Positions 56,844 to 64,000 of a stretch of 64,000 nucleotides of DNA are shown here, in pieces. The position numbers and the translations under genes were made by a program. Position 1 is the first letter of the stretch. Each line of letters begins with the position of its first letter. The stretch is from GCA-2720975 sp964467985 (GTDB lineage Bacteria; Planctomycetota; UBA1135; GCA-002686595), in the NCBI GenBank assembly GCA_964467985.1, contig CAYXTP010000007.1, positions 62,001 through 126,000 of the forward strand, given 5' to 3'. Below the pieces are notes generated by a model that worked only from the letters and a program-made list of their open reading frames with translations, did not search any database and was not told the origin of the DNA.

Positions 56844-59395
56844 ATCCGTTCCTTGTACTTGCGGCGGTGCGCGGCCTTCGCTCCCTGCACCCACTTGTCA
56901 CGCTTGATACGCGAGGCGTCCACGGACACCAGATCGGCCAAGGCCGCAACACCCTCGGTCTTGGCAAAGGTTGCCAACTGGGCGTAGCTGCGGATCCCGG
57001 CCTTGTTCAGGTGGGATTCGTATCCGGGCCCGATGCCCGCAATGGCCTTGAGGTCGTCTCGTAGTTTGGGCTTAGCCGGAGCCTTGGGCTCGATCGTGTG
57101 TGCCTTCAAACGGTTCTTGGCCCCGCGTGAGCTCGACGCTCGCCCCTGTTTCTGCACCAGGCGCTCGGCTTGAATACGGCGCTTGTCGGCATCCTTCCAG
57201 CGCACGACGGCGGCCTTCAAACGCGTCGCGGTTTCCTTGCAACGAGCTTCAAGGGTGTTGATCTGAACCTGTTGCGCGCTGCGGTCTCGATCCGACGTGG
57301 AAACCTGACGGCGGAGGTCGCTGAGCTCTTGCTTGTTCTCCTTGAGCTTAGCCGCCAAGACTTCTATGCGTGTATCGCGCGAATCCACTTGTGTGCGCGT
57401 TTTGGCCAAGACTCGTCGAGCAACTGAGAGGTCCTTGCGGGTTTCTCCCAATTCGCTTGCCCGGGCCTCCAGGGTTTCCAGTCGGCGCTGCATCTTGGCG
57501 CGCTCCCGATCCGTTGCCTGCTGGAGATCCTTGTAGCGTCCCTCGCTGCGTTGCAATTCCGCCTCCTGGGCGGCGAGTTGATCGGGCAGTGGCTCGAGGG
57601 TCTCCAAGACACCCTTGAGATCTTGCACTTCCTGACGTTTGCGACGATCCACCTCAGCCAGTCTGCCTCGTGTTTCCTCGGCCAGCTTTTCAGCCTTATC
57701 AACCTGATCGGGTAGCGCCGCGAGCTTCGTGACCTGCTCGCGCAAGATCCCGATTTCCTTGGCGCTGACCTTCAAGTGATGCTGGTGCTCGCGCCGACTG
57801 TCCTTCAGTTGTGTCTCCCGCTCGGCCAGGCGATCCGGCATGGGGCTCAACGCGGCTAGGCGTTCATTGAGGTCCGCGGACTCCTGTTGAGACTGCTCCT
57901 GCAGGTCGGCAAAGCGGCGCTCGATCACCCGCAGCTCGCCTTCTCGTTCGGCGAACTGAAGCTGGATGGGTTCCAAGTCGTTTACCCGGCTGCGCAGCTG
58001 CCCGATGGTCTTCTCGCTGTCTTCCAACAGGCGCTCGTGGCGCTCATCCGAGGCGCGCAACTCGGCCTCAGTGCGTGCCAATTGCGCAGGAAGCGGCTCT
58101 AGAGCCCGATTGCGCTCCTTGAGGCCCTTGATTTCGTCCTTGGCCCGGGCCGAGTAGTTGCGGTAGCGCTCCTCCGTGACCAGCAGGGTCTCCCGGTGCT
58201 TCCCCAACTCAGCCTCGACCGGATCGAGCTCGGCGAGCCTGGCGCGTAGTGCGTTGATCTCCTCTGTACTCGTCTCCTCCAGGTCTTCAGTGCGCGCAAT
58301 GGACGCTTTCAATTCCTCGTCCCGTTCGGCGAGCAGGGCGGGGTAAGGAGACAGTTCGTCCACCCTTGACCGCAGCGTTTTGAGTTCTTCGTCGGTCGAC
58401 GTCGTCAGATCCTCAAGGCGAGCTTGGTTCACTCGCAGTTGTTCGTCTCGCACCTTGATCCGCTCAGGCAAGTCCGCAATCTCGTCAAGCTGTCCGCGCA
58501 ACTCTTGGACGGTCTCCTGACTTGAACGCTCGAGGGTCACAAATTCATCGCGCAAAGTGCTGAGTTCCTCGGATCGTTCCGAGTCGACCTGAGTCAAGTC
58601 GGTCGCCAATTCTTCCGCTGTCCGCGCCCGCTCTTGATTCTCGATCAGCATATCTCGAGTGACTTGCAATTCGTCCTGGCATGCTGCGAGTTCCTCAGGC
58701 AGCTGCTCGACGATAGCGAGCTGCCGTCGAAGCTCCTCGATCTCCAGTTCGGATTCTCCCTCTAGGGTCTGGAACCGATCTTGCCATTGCTTGGCGCGCG
58801 TCTCGCTCTGGTCGAGCTTGGCAGGCAGAGGCTCGAGCCCGGTCAAGCGTGCCTCCAGAGCTTCGATCGCACTGGTCTTCGAGGCCTTGACGCTGGCCAG
58901 TTCACGCTTGGTCTTGCTCAGGCTCGCGGCCTCACGATCCTGCTGCTTCTCCAGCCCACCAAGCTTCTCCTGGGCCTGGTCCAACTGGGTTCCCAGGATC
59001 TCGTGTTCCTGCATCAACTCTCGATAGACCTCTCCTCGGCGCTCTGCCTTCTTGACGGCGTTCGCGTGCTCCTCTTCCAGGTCCATGAGACGAGAGCTCT
59101 GGTCAGCCAGGGTTTGTTCGGCCGCGGCTGCTGCCTGGAGCCGCTCTCCAGCTTGGCTCAGGTCCAGTTCGGCTCGCGCTTGGCCCTCCTGTGCCTCCGT
59201 CAAGTTAGCTCGAGACAGGTTGAGGGCCGTGACTGCCGCCTCTCTGTCGCTCTCCGCCAGCTTGAATTTGCGGTCCATGAGCTCTTGGTGAACGCGCCGG
59301 TCGCGTAGGCCCTGGCTGGCCTTGTAGGCCATCCCGATGACGAAGCCGACGAGTGCGCCGCCGGTCAAGACGAGTATGAATGTGACGGGTTCCAT
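56840..59395 (-). CDS. membrane-anchored coiled-coil protein with 42-residue repeats and helix-hairpin-helix tail
   Basis: The 851-residue protein begins with one membrane helix (VTFILVLTGGALVGFVIGMA, residues 4-23). An almost unbroken coiled coil runs to about 740. Residues 148 to about 685 hold around eleven units of 42 residues, exactly six heptads, each with a turn-like LP or EPLP followed by (A)ExxxEL (LPAQLARTEAELRASDERHE). One interval is 77 residues (eleven heptads). A basic linker leads to a C-terminal helix-hairpin-helix-like domain (KAIAGIGPGYESHLNKAGIR; SYAQLATFA), as in DUF4332 and ribosomal-type HhH proteins. It could tether DNA or another partner to the membrane; this is inference. 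Confidence 0.82.
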   Translation of the reverse strand: MEPVTFILVLTGGALVGFVIGMAYKASQGLRDRRVHQELMDRKFKLAESDREAAVTALNLSRANLTEAQEGQARAELDLSQAGERLQAAAAAEQTLADQSSRLMDLEEEHANAVKKAERRGEVYRELMQEHEILGTQLDQAQEKLGGLEKQQDREAASLSKTKRELASVKASKTSAIEALEARLTGLEPLPAKLDQSETRAKQWQDRFQTLEGESELEIEELRRQLAIVEQLPEELAACQDELQVTRDMLIENQERARTAEELATDLTQVDSERSEELSTLRDEFVTLERSSQETVQELRGQLDEIADLPERIKVRDEQLRVNQARLEDLTTSTDEELKTLRSRVDELSPYPALLAERDEELKASIARTEDLEETSTEEINALRARLAELDPVEAELGKHRETLLVTEERYRNYSARAKDEIKGLKERNRALEPLPAQLARTEAELRASDERHERLLEDSEKTIGQLRSRVNDLEPIQLQFAEREGELRVIERRFADLQEQSQQESADLNERLAALSPMPDRLAERETQLKDSRREHQHHLKVSAKEIGILREQVTKLAALPDQVDKAEKLAEETRGRLAEVDRRKRQEVQDLKGVLETLEPLPDQLAAQEAELQRSEGRYKDLQQATDRERAKMQRRLETLEARASELGETRKDLSVARRVLAKTRTQVDSRDTRIEVLAAKLKENKQELSDLRRQVSTSDRDRSAQQVQINTLEARCKETATRLKAAVVRWKDADKRRIQAERLVQKQGRASSSRGAKNRLKAHTIEPKAPAKPKLRDDLKAIAGIGPGYESHLNKAGIRSYAQLATFAKTEGVAALADLVSVDASRIKRDKWVQGAKAAHRRKYKERI

Positions 59396-59649
59396 GGGTG
59401 CCCCAGACTGAAGAAGAGCGCGTGAGAAGAGCTGTGGTTGCTGGTCGCGGACGGCTTGCGAGCAGGTGACCGTGCGCTTCGTTCGACCTGCCCAGGTCGA
59501 CCGCTGCGATCGTAGCGAAACGGGACACCTGAATCCCGTATCACTTGCCTTCGATTCGCTTCGAGTAGGCCTTGCTGGCAGGCCCTCGCAATCTCCCCGG
59601 GTAGGGGTCAGGATGCGGGCTCAGCACGACTAGCCAAGTCCAGACTCTA

Positions 59650-60120
59650 TTGCGTTCCAAGCCACTTCTCCTGGCCCTGTTGGCCCTGTTCGTCACCGTC
59701 GTCGCGGCCTTGTCCATGGTCTCGCGCCGCAGACCCGTGTCGGGCCTTGTGGACGGCAACCTGCGCTCTTGTCCGACGACCCCCAATTGCGCCTCCAGTG
59801 TCTGCCGAGACGGTGCCCACGAGGTGGCACCCGTGACCCTCTACGGCGATCCACAAAGCGAATTCGAACGCCTGGTGGGCTTGGCGCAGGCGCTGCCGCG
59901 GACTGAGATGCTGCAGTTGACCGAGGACTACGCCCACTTCGAAACCGTGACCCGCGTGTTGCGCTTCAGAGGGGACGTCGAGTTTCACCTGGACGCGCCT
60001 GGCCGGAAGATCCATCTGCGCTCGGCTTCGCGCGTGGGCCACTCGGACTTTGGAGCCAACCGCGCCTTTCTGGAGCACCTGCGAGCCCTTTTTCAGGGAC
60101 GCATCCCGCCCTCGCCCTAG
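59650..60120 (+). CDS. DUF1499 family protein
   Basis: The 156-residue protein has one N-terminal membrane or signal segment (KPLLLALLALFVTVVAALSM) and the DUF1499 pattern: SCPTTPNCASSVCRDG, then RGDVEFHLDAPGRKIHLRSA and SRVGHSDFGANRAFLEHLRA. The family is widespread but without known function. The start is TTG 59650; no ATG lies before the hydrophobic segment. It is convergent with the SGNH gene and shares its CTAG stop tetramer. Confidence 0.82.
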   Translation: MRSKPLLLALLALFVTVVAALSMVSRRRPVSGLVDGNLRSCPTTPNCASSVCRDGAHEVAPVTLYGDPQSEFERLVGLAQALPRTEMLQLTEDYAHFETVTRVLRFRGDVEFHLDAPGRKIHLRSASRVGHSDFGANRAFLEHLRALFQGRIPPSP

Positions 60121-61121
60121 CCTGGCGGCGTGACCAAGGCTGCAGGCGCGGGAGCACGTCTGTCGCCATGCTTGTCCCTGTCCCGCTTGGCTTTGCGTTC
60201 AAGTCTGCGCTGGGCAGCGGCCTCGTTGCTCGCCCGCTCCTCAGAGGTCCTCTCAAGGAGCCGAGCGGTCACCTTCTGACTGTTCCAGGTGATACGGCTG
60301 GCGGCGTCAGGAATGCTGGGTGCGAGCCGGTCAAAAGTCAGGATAAGCAGGCCCAGAGTCCCCTGGGGCCTTGGATGCAGCAGGTCCTCCTGCAGCATGC
60401 CGGCCAAGTCCCCTGGGCGCCACTCGTTGCCACGCACCGCAAGGGTCCTACCGGATTGAATGGTCTGCAGGAATTGGGACAAGGGGGCGAGGGTCACCCG
60501 TGGTCTAGAATTGGCCCAAGTCTGCAGGTGATCGTTGATGGCCAGGCGCGCCTCAGCCGGGGGAATCATGGCGGGCGAGATGAGCGGGAACCCAAAGGGC
60601 CCCTTGCCCTTCAAGGCCATGCTCATGTCTGGAATGTCGCCGACCACCACGGGGCACTTGAATCGGTCTAGCAAGTCCAGGCCAATGTCCAGGCGTCGGA
60701 TCCGAGCCTCGGTCGTCTCACTGCTCAACCCATAGACGAGCCAAAAAAGAAAGTCCACCGCAACAACGAGGGTCGGATCGTGTTTGAGGGCTTCGGTGAC
60801 CTGAGCTGTACTGCGAGCAATGGGAGAGCGGAACAGCGAATTGCTCCCCAGGTTGAGGCAGGGCTCACGCTCTCCCGACACCATGCAGTCGATGAAATCA
60901 CCCAAGGTGACGCGTGCCTTGAGGTCCACTTCCAGCCCGTAACCAGCAGACACGCTGGCGCCGATGACCGTTACCCGCTTGAACACCTCTGCGGCCGAGG
61001 GAGGCTCCTGGATGTTCACCGCATCCTGGTGCAAGCTGGCAGCCTGCAGCTGGCAAGGCAGGAGAAGCCCTGCGGCTACCACCGCTAGCGTCAGGCCTCT
61101 CAATGTGTGCGTGCGGTGCAT
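60117..61121 (-). CDS. secreted SGNH/GDSL-like hydrolase
   Basis: The 334-residue protein has a signal peptide (LRGLTLAVVAAGLLLPCQLQA). The SGNH pattern includes the nucleophile Ser in VTVIGASVSAGYGLE, a Gly/Asn block in LNLGSNSLF, and Asp-x-x-His in EDLLHPRPQG. It is therefore probably an esterase or lipase in the periplasm. The C-terminus has a very basic extension (RRLERKAKRDRDKHGDRRAP) that may bind a surface polymer. Its promoter region is short, 12 bases from the oxidoreductase stop, so it may be cotranscribed with that gene. Confidence 0.8.
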   Translation of the reverse strand: MHRTHTLRGLTLAVVAAGLLLPCQLQAASLHQDAVNIQEPPSAAEVFKRVTVIGASVSAGYGLEVDLKARVTLGDFIDCMVSGEREPCLNLGSNSLFRSPIARSTAQVTEALKHDPTLVVAVDFLFWLVYGLSSETTEARIRRLDIGLDLLDRFKCPVVVGDIPDMSMALKGKGPFGFPLISPAMIPPAEARLAINDHLQTWANSRPRVTLAPLSQFLQTIQSGRTLAVRGNEWRPGDLAGMLQEDLLHPRPQGTLGLLILTFDRLAPSIPDAASRITWNSQKVTARLLERTSEERASNEAAAQRRLERKAKRDRDKHGDRRAPAPAALVTPPG

Positions 61122-61133
61122 TCTCTTCCCATA

Positions 61134-62588
61134 TTACTTTGTCTCCTGCTGGGTAGGCACCCATGGGGGGGCTGTGAGCCGCCTGCGGCCGTCCGAGCTC
61201 ATGGGAATGCCCTCGCCATCACACTTCAGCCGGTCCCAAAGTTGACAGGTGACCTCGCGGTGCCGCTGATCGAGCGCCTCACAGTAGTTCGTGTACTCGC
61301 ACCGGCGAACTTGATCGCCAACTCCTGAGCGCATTTTTAGCCACCAATCCGGATCCGCCAGGGACTGACGCGCTGCCGCAACCAGATCGCAAGAATCGGA
61401 TTGCAGGGCCTGTTCCGCGTCTGCAAAGGTCCCGATTCCTCCAGCACCGACCACCGGAGTTTCAAAACCAGCGGCGCGGACTGCAGCACGGATTTGTCGG
61501 GATAGATGCAGGTTTCGGCCAAACGGGCCCTCCCCGTCCACAAACACGGTGGGCATGCACTCGTGACCACTGGGGCCCGTGTAGGGGTACACGGCCTCTC
61601 CGACCTTGGGCTGCGCGGCGTCTTCGAACTTGCCGCCTTTGGAGACTGAGAGAAAATCCATGCCAGCGCGGGCGAAGTGGGTGGCGTACTCACACGCGTC
61701 TTCGACTCTCGATCCGCCCTCAATGACCTCGTCCCCGAGGAATCGGCAGCCGACGGGGAACTCCGCTCCGACCCGGGCTCTCACTGCCGCAAACACTTCG
61801 AGCGGCAGCCGAACGCGCTCTTGGCGAGATCCTCCGTACCCATCCTGGCGGTTATTTGTGCGGGATAGGAAGGCAGCCATGGTATAGGCGTGGGCGTAGT
61901 GCAGCTCGACCCCATCGAAACCCGCACATTGGGCACGTTCTGCGGCTTCAGCAAACAGGCCCGGTAGGACTTGGGGCAGCTCGCGCACGGAATCGACATG
62001 GGTGTCGGTGACTCGCTCTCGAGCGCCGAACTCCATGTCCATCCACTCTCGCTCGGAGAGGACGGTCTGCAGCCCGTCGTCATCAAGCTGTGCCAGCGCC
62101 GCTCGCACCTCGGGTTCTTCTTGGAGGTCCAAGGCCTCGCGGTGCTCGTCCCGGATAGGTAGGAAACTGGACAGGTAGTCTTCGCGTTTCGGTCGGCGTC
62201 GGATTCTCAGAAAGTCAATCAGCTGGATGAGAACGCGGGTCTTGCCCCGTGAGCGCTCCCTAACGCATTGCGCTAACTCACTCAGTCCTGGGATGAACCG
62301 GTCGTGACCGATGCGTAGCAGAGGACCGCTAGGAATGTCGCGGATACCTGTGGCCTCGACCACGAGCACTGCCGGTTGACCGTCGGCAAAGCGGCCGTAC
62401 CAGTCGAGCAAGGCGGGAGTGACCCGTCCCTGCTCGGTTGCACGCCAAGGAACCATCGCTGGGACCCATGTGCGCGAGTCCAAGGTCATGGACCCTAGGC
62501 GGCAGGGCGAGAAGAGCCTGGCCTCGCGAACTTGGTCTGCGCTCGGCCAGTTTGCCTGGGGCAGGGGGTGTTTCTTGCGGGTCGCCAA
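61134..62588 (-). CDS. NADH:flavin oxidoreductase / old yellow enzyme family
   Basis: This FMN enzyme has about 484 residues with a TIM-barrel. LFSPCRLGSMTLDSRTWVPA opens the barrel. GFDGVELHYAHAYTMAAFLS, NNRQDGYGGSRQERVRLPLE, VVGAGGIGTFADAEQAL and ADPDWWLKM are the usual motifs. The common HGAHGYL reads HYAHAYT. The end carries four Cys (CEYTNYC, then VTCQLWDRLKC), not the CxxCxxxC of iron-sulphur members. The start is uncertain: TTG 62588 is given, and GTG 62732 would overlap the divergent SDR. The substrate is unknown. Confidence 0.83.
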   Translation of the reverse strand: MATRKKHPLPQANWPSADQVREARLFSPCRLGSMTLDSRTWVPAMVPWRATEQGRVTPALLDWYGRFADGQPAVLVVEATGIRDIPSGPLLRIGHDRFIPGLSELAQCVRERSRGKTRVLIQLIDFLRIRRRPKREDYLSSFLPIRDEHREALDLQEEPEVRAALAQLDDDGLQTVLSEREWMDMEFGARERVTDTHVDSVRELPQVLPGLFAEAAERAQCAGFDGVELHYAHAYTMAAFLSRTNNRQDGYGGSRQERVRLPLEVFAAVRARVGAEFPVGCRFLGDEVIEGGSRVEDACEYATHFARAGMDFLSVSKGGKFEDAAQPKVGEAVYPYTGPSGHECMPTVFVDGEGPFGRNLHLSRQIRAAVRAAGFETPVVGAGGIGTFADAEQALQSDSCDLVAAARQSLADPDWWLKMRSGVGDQVRRCEYTNYCEALDQRHREVTCQLWDRLKCDGEGIPMSSDGRRRLTAPPWVPTQQETK

Positions 62589-62710
62589 GGGTTGAGTGGA
62601 GCAGCAGCCGTGCTCTGGAGCGCAGGCTATCCCTTGTGCGCGGCATCTGTCGCAAGATTCGTCGAAGATCGGGGTCCTGCCCCGCGTCTCTGCCTTAACC
62701 TGCCCAGCCC

Positions 62711-63523
62711 ATGACCACGCAACCTGTAGCACTCGTCACTGGAGGCGGAGGGGGTATCGGTGCCGCAACCTCCCTGGCCCTCGCCCGTGCCGGAGCGACC
62801 GTGCTTGTCAGTGGTCGTGACGCGTCGCGTTTGCAAGCCAGCGTCGATGCCGTGCGCGCGCAAGGGGGCATGGCGCACCCGCTCGAATTGGATGTATGTG
62901 ATCCGGAGTCGATCCGCGACGCGCGTCGTCGGGCGCTCAGCCTCGCCGGTCCCGTGCGCTGGCTCGTGGCCAACGCGGGTATCGCCATCAGCGCCCCATT
63001 GACCAGTGACGAGGCCGAATCGGTGGCTCAGATGCAGATGGACGTGAACTACCACGGGGCCCGGCGCGTTTTCGAAGCCTTCTTGCCCGACCTGTTGGAC
63101 CAGGGGCAGGGCCGAGCCGTGATGGTGGCCTCTTCGGCAGCCCTTATGGGATACGCCTACATCACGGGCTACGCGGCATCGAAGCACGCTCTCTTGGGGT
63201 ACGCGCGATCTGCTGCTCTCGAGCTCGCCCGAAGCGGGATCGGGGTTGGCGTCATCTGTCCCCACTACGTGGATACGCCGATGACCGATGCGAGCGTGGA
63301 GCGCATCGTGGCCAAGACGGGCAGAAATCCCGAGCAGGCGCGTGCGGCGCTCGCGGAACTCAACCCCGGCGGCCAGCTCGTGCGGCCAGAGGAGGTGGCC
63401 GAAGTGATCTTGCGCCTACTGCGGTCCAGTTCCACGGGCGCGGTCGTTGAGTTGACTGGGTCCGAGCAATGCGAAATCGAACGTGGCTCGCCTCTCGCGG
63501 CTAGTTCCAAGAAGGAAGTCTGA
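62711..63523 (+). CDS. short-chain dehydrogenase/reductase
   Basis: This is a classical SDR of 270 residues. The nucleotide loop is VTGGGGGIGAATSLALA, with Arg in VSGRDAS favouring NADPH, then VANAGIAIS. The catalytic set is VASSAALMGYAYITGYAASK, including Ser, Tyr and Lys, and CPHYVDTPMTD follows. It resembles 3-oxoacyl reductase-like members, but no substrate can be given. It is divergent from the old-yellow-enzyme gene and 5 bases from ridA, with which it is surely cotranscribed. Confidence 0.92.
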   Translation: MTTQPVALVTGGGGGIGAATSLALARAGATVLVSGRDASRLQASVDAVRAQGGMAHPLELDVCDPESIRDARRRALSLAGPVRWLVANAGIAISAPLTSDEAESVAQMQMDVNYHGARRVFEAFLPDLLDQGQGRAVMVASSAALMGYAYITGYAASKHALLGYARSAALELARSGIGVGVICPHYVDTPMTDASVERIVAKTGRNPEQARAALAELNPGGQLVRPEEVAEVILRLLRSSSTGAVVELTGSEQCEIERGSPLAASSKKEV

Positions 63524-63528
63524 AGACC

Positions 63529-63942
63529 ATGAAGATCGATCCGATTCACCCGCCCGACTGGGCTGCACCCAAGGGCTACTCCAACGGCATGCTGGTCACG
63601 GGCGGCGGACCGATGTTGTTCATTGCAGGTCAAGTGGCCTGGGATGCTCAACAACGGATGGTAGGCGAGGGTGATTTTGTGGCCCAGTTTGAGCAGGCCC
63701 TCAAGAATGTCGCCGCGGTTCTCGAGCACGCTGGAGGGCGTCCCGAGCACGTCGTGCGCATGACCCTGTACCTCACGGATTGTTCGGCGTATCTCGACAA
63801 CCAGAAGGAAACCGGGGCGGCCTATCGCGCCATCATGGGCAAGCACTTTCCAGCCATGTCGGCGGTCGGCGTGGCCGCGCTTATCGAACCAGGCGCCATG
63901 CTCGAAATCGAAGCCACCGCCGTATTGCCAGCAACAGAGTGA
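63529..63942 (+). CDS. RidA-family enamine/imine deaminase
   Basis: The 137-residue protein has the RidA fold motifs PPDWAAPKGYSNGMLVTGGG, LFIAGQVAWDAQQRMVGEGD, FEQALKNVAAVLEHAG and the C-terminal EPGAMLEIEATAV, with the conserved Glu. The critical Arg of true RidA occurs as RMTLYLTD. Its place after an SDR and before a probable hydratase suggests a catabolic RidA subgroup member rather than the housekeeping protein. Confidence 0.9.
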   Translation: MKIDPIHPPDWAAPKGYSNGMLVTGGGPMLFIAGQVAWDAQQRMVGEGDFVAQFEQALKNVAAVLEHAGGRPEHVVRMTLYLTDCSAYLDNQKETGAAYRAIMGKHFPAMSAVGVAALIEPGAMLEIEATAVLPATE

Positions 63943-63946
63943 TCCT

Positions 63947-64000
63947 GTGAATCCCAAGCACTTTGATTATTCCGAGGCGGACGGAATTGCAACCCTCAGG
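63947..64000 (+). CDS. probable enoyl-CoA hydratase/isomerase, N-terminal 18 codons (3' end outside window)
   Basis: GTG 63947, 4 bases after the RidA stop, opens MNPKHFDYSEADGIATLR. The pattern F.Y....DGIATL is the usual start of crotonase-family proteins. Only 18 codons are visible, so this rests on a short motif and the operon position. Confidence 0.5.
   Translation, partial: MNPKHFDYSEADGIATLR

Noticed and set aside
1..64000. CRISPR array, prophage, insertion sequence, integron or biosynthetic gene cluster
   Set aside because: No spaced direct repeats, transposase, integrase, capsid or large synthase motifs are visible on either strand.

Overview
The window (64 kb, high GC, dense coding, no insertion sequences, phage genes, CRISPR array or rRNA) reads as chromosomal housekeeping DNA from a Gram-negative bacterium. 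I favour the Planctomycetota. The main reason is a pair of membrane-anchored proteins carrying prenyltransferase/squalene-cyclase-type repeats, a family expanded in that phylum. A five-gene array of outer-membrane porins with terminal Phe and the weak Shine-Dalgarno use are compatible. No marker gene settles the taxonomy. A 100-N gap flanked by identical 55-base sequences points to a short-read (k=55) draft assembly, probably a metagenome bin.

Layout. 1-4009 (+): end of pgpA, a HAMP-SpoIIE phosphatase-like protein and priA. 4064-10228 (-): split transketolase, S41 protease, tsaD, larB and carA, with several start/stop overlaps. 10584-15630: a secreted EF-hand coiled-coil protein, divergent queD and DUF2203-like genes, an SDR, a decayed M48-like fragment, and a membrane protein coupled to a zinc-ribbon protein. 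15690-22162 (-): five tandem porin paralogues, some ending in strong terminators. 22406-24806 (-): def-ribF, then tRNA-Phe with a near-consensus promoter, a DUF971 gene and arfB. 24936-27041 (+): TPR protein, rpsT and a small unknown. 27053-30434 (-): the two toroid proteins. 30704-35828 (-): rnc-mfd-PPIase, coupled by 4-base overlaps. 35905-41046: a 53-residue membrane protein, dgt, a methyltransferase, an acyl-CoA dehydrogenase and a divergent sigma-70 factor.

42275-48428 encodes a 2-oxo acid dehydrogenase complex (E1 alpha, E1 beta, E2, a second E1 alpha, E3), bracketed by lipA and lipB, which make its lipoyl cofactor. This is a self-contained functional unit. Next come an Hpt protein and an HDOD-receiver-GGDEF protein (49266-51710), which look like one signalling output. 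51727-63942 holds a PHP-type lipoprotein, an M20 peptidase, a DinB-like protein, a CAU tRNA, an unknown secreted protein, a long 42-residue-repeat coiled coil with a helix-hairpin-helix tail, a DUF1499 protein, an SGNH hydrolase, an old-yellow-enzyme homologue, an SDR and RidA. The window ends in the first codons of a probable enoyl-CoA hydratase.

The most interesting candidate system is the toroid pair. Their N-terminal membrane helix carries a Ser-x-x-x-His pattern and is followed by a Pro/Glu-rich spacer, as in TonB, but the TonB C-terminal domain is replaced by an alpha/alpha toroid.
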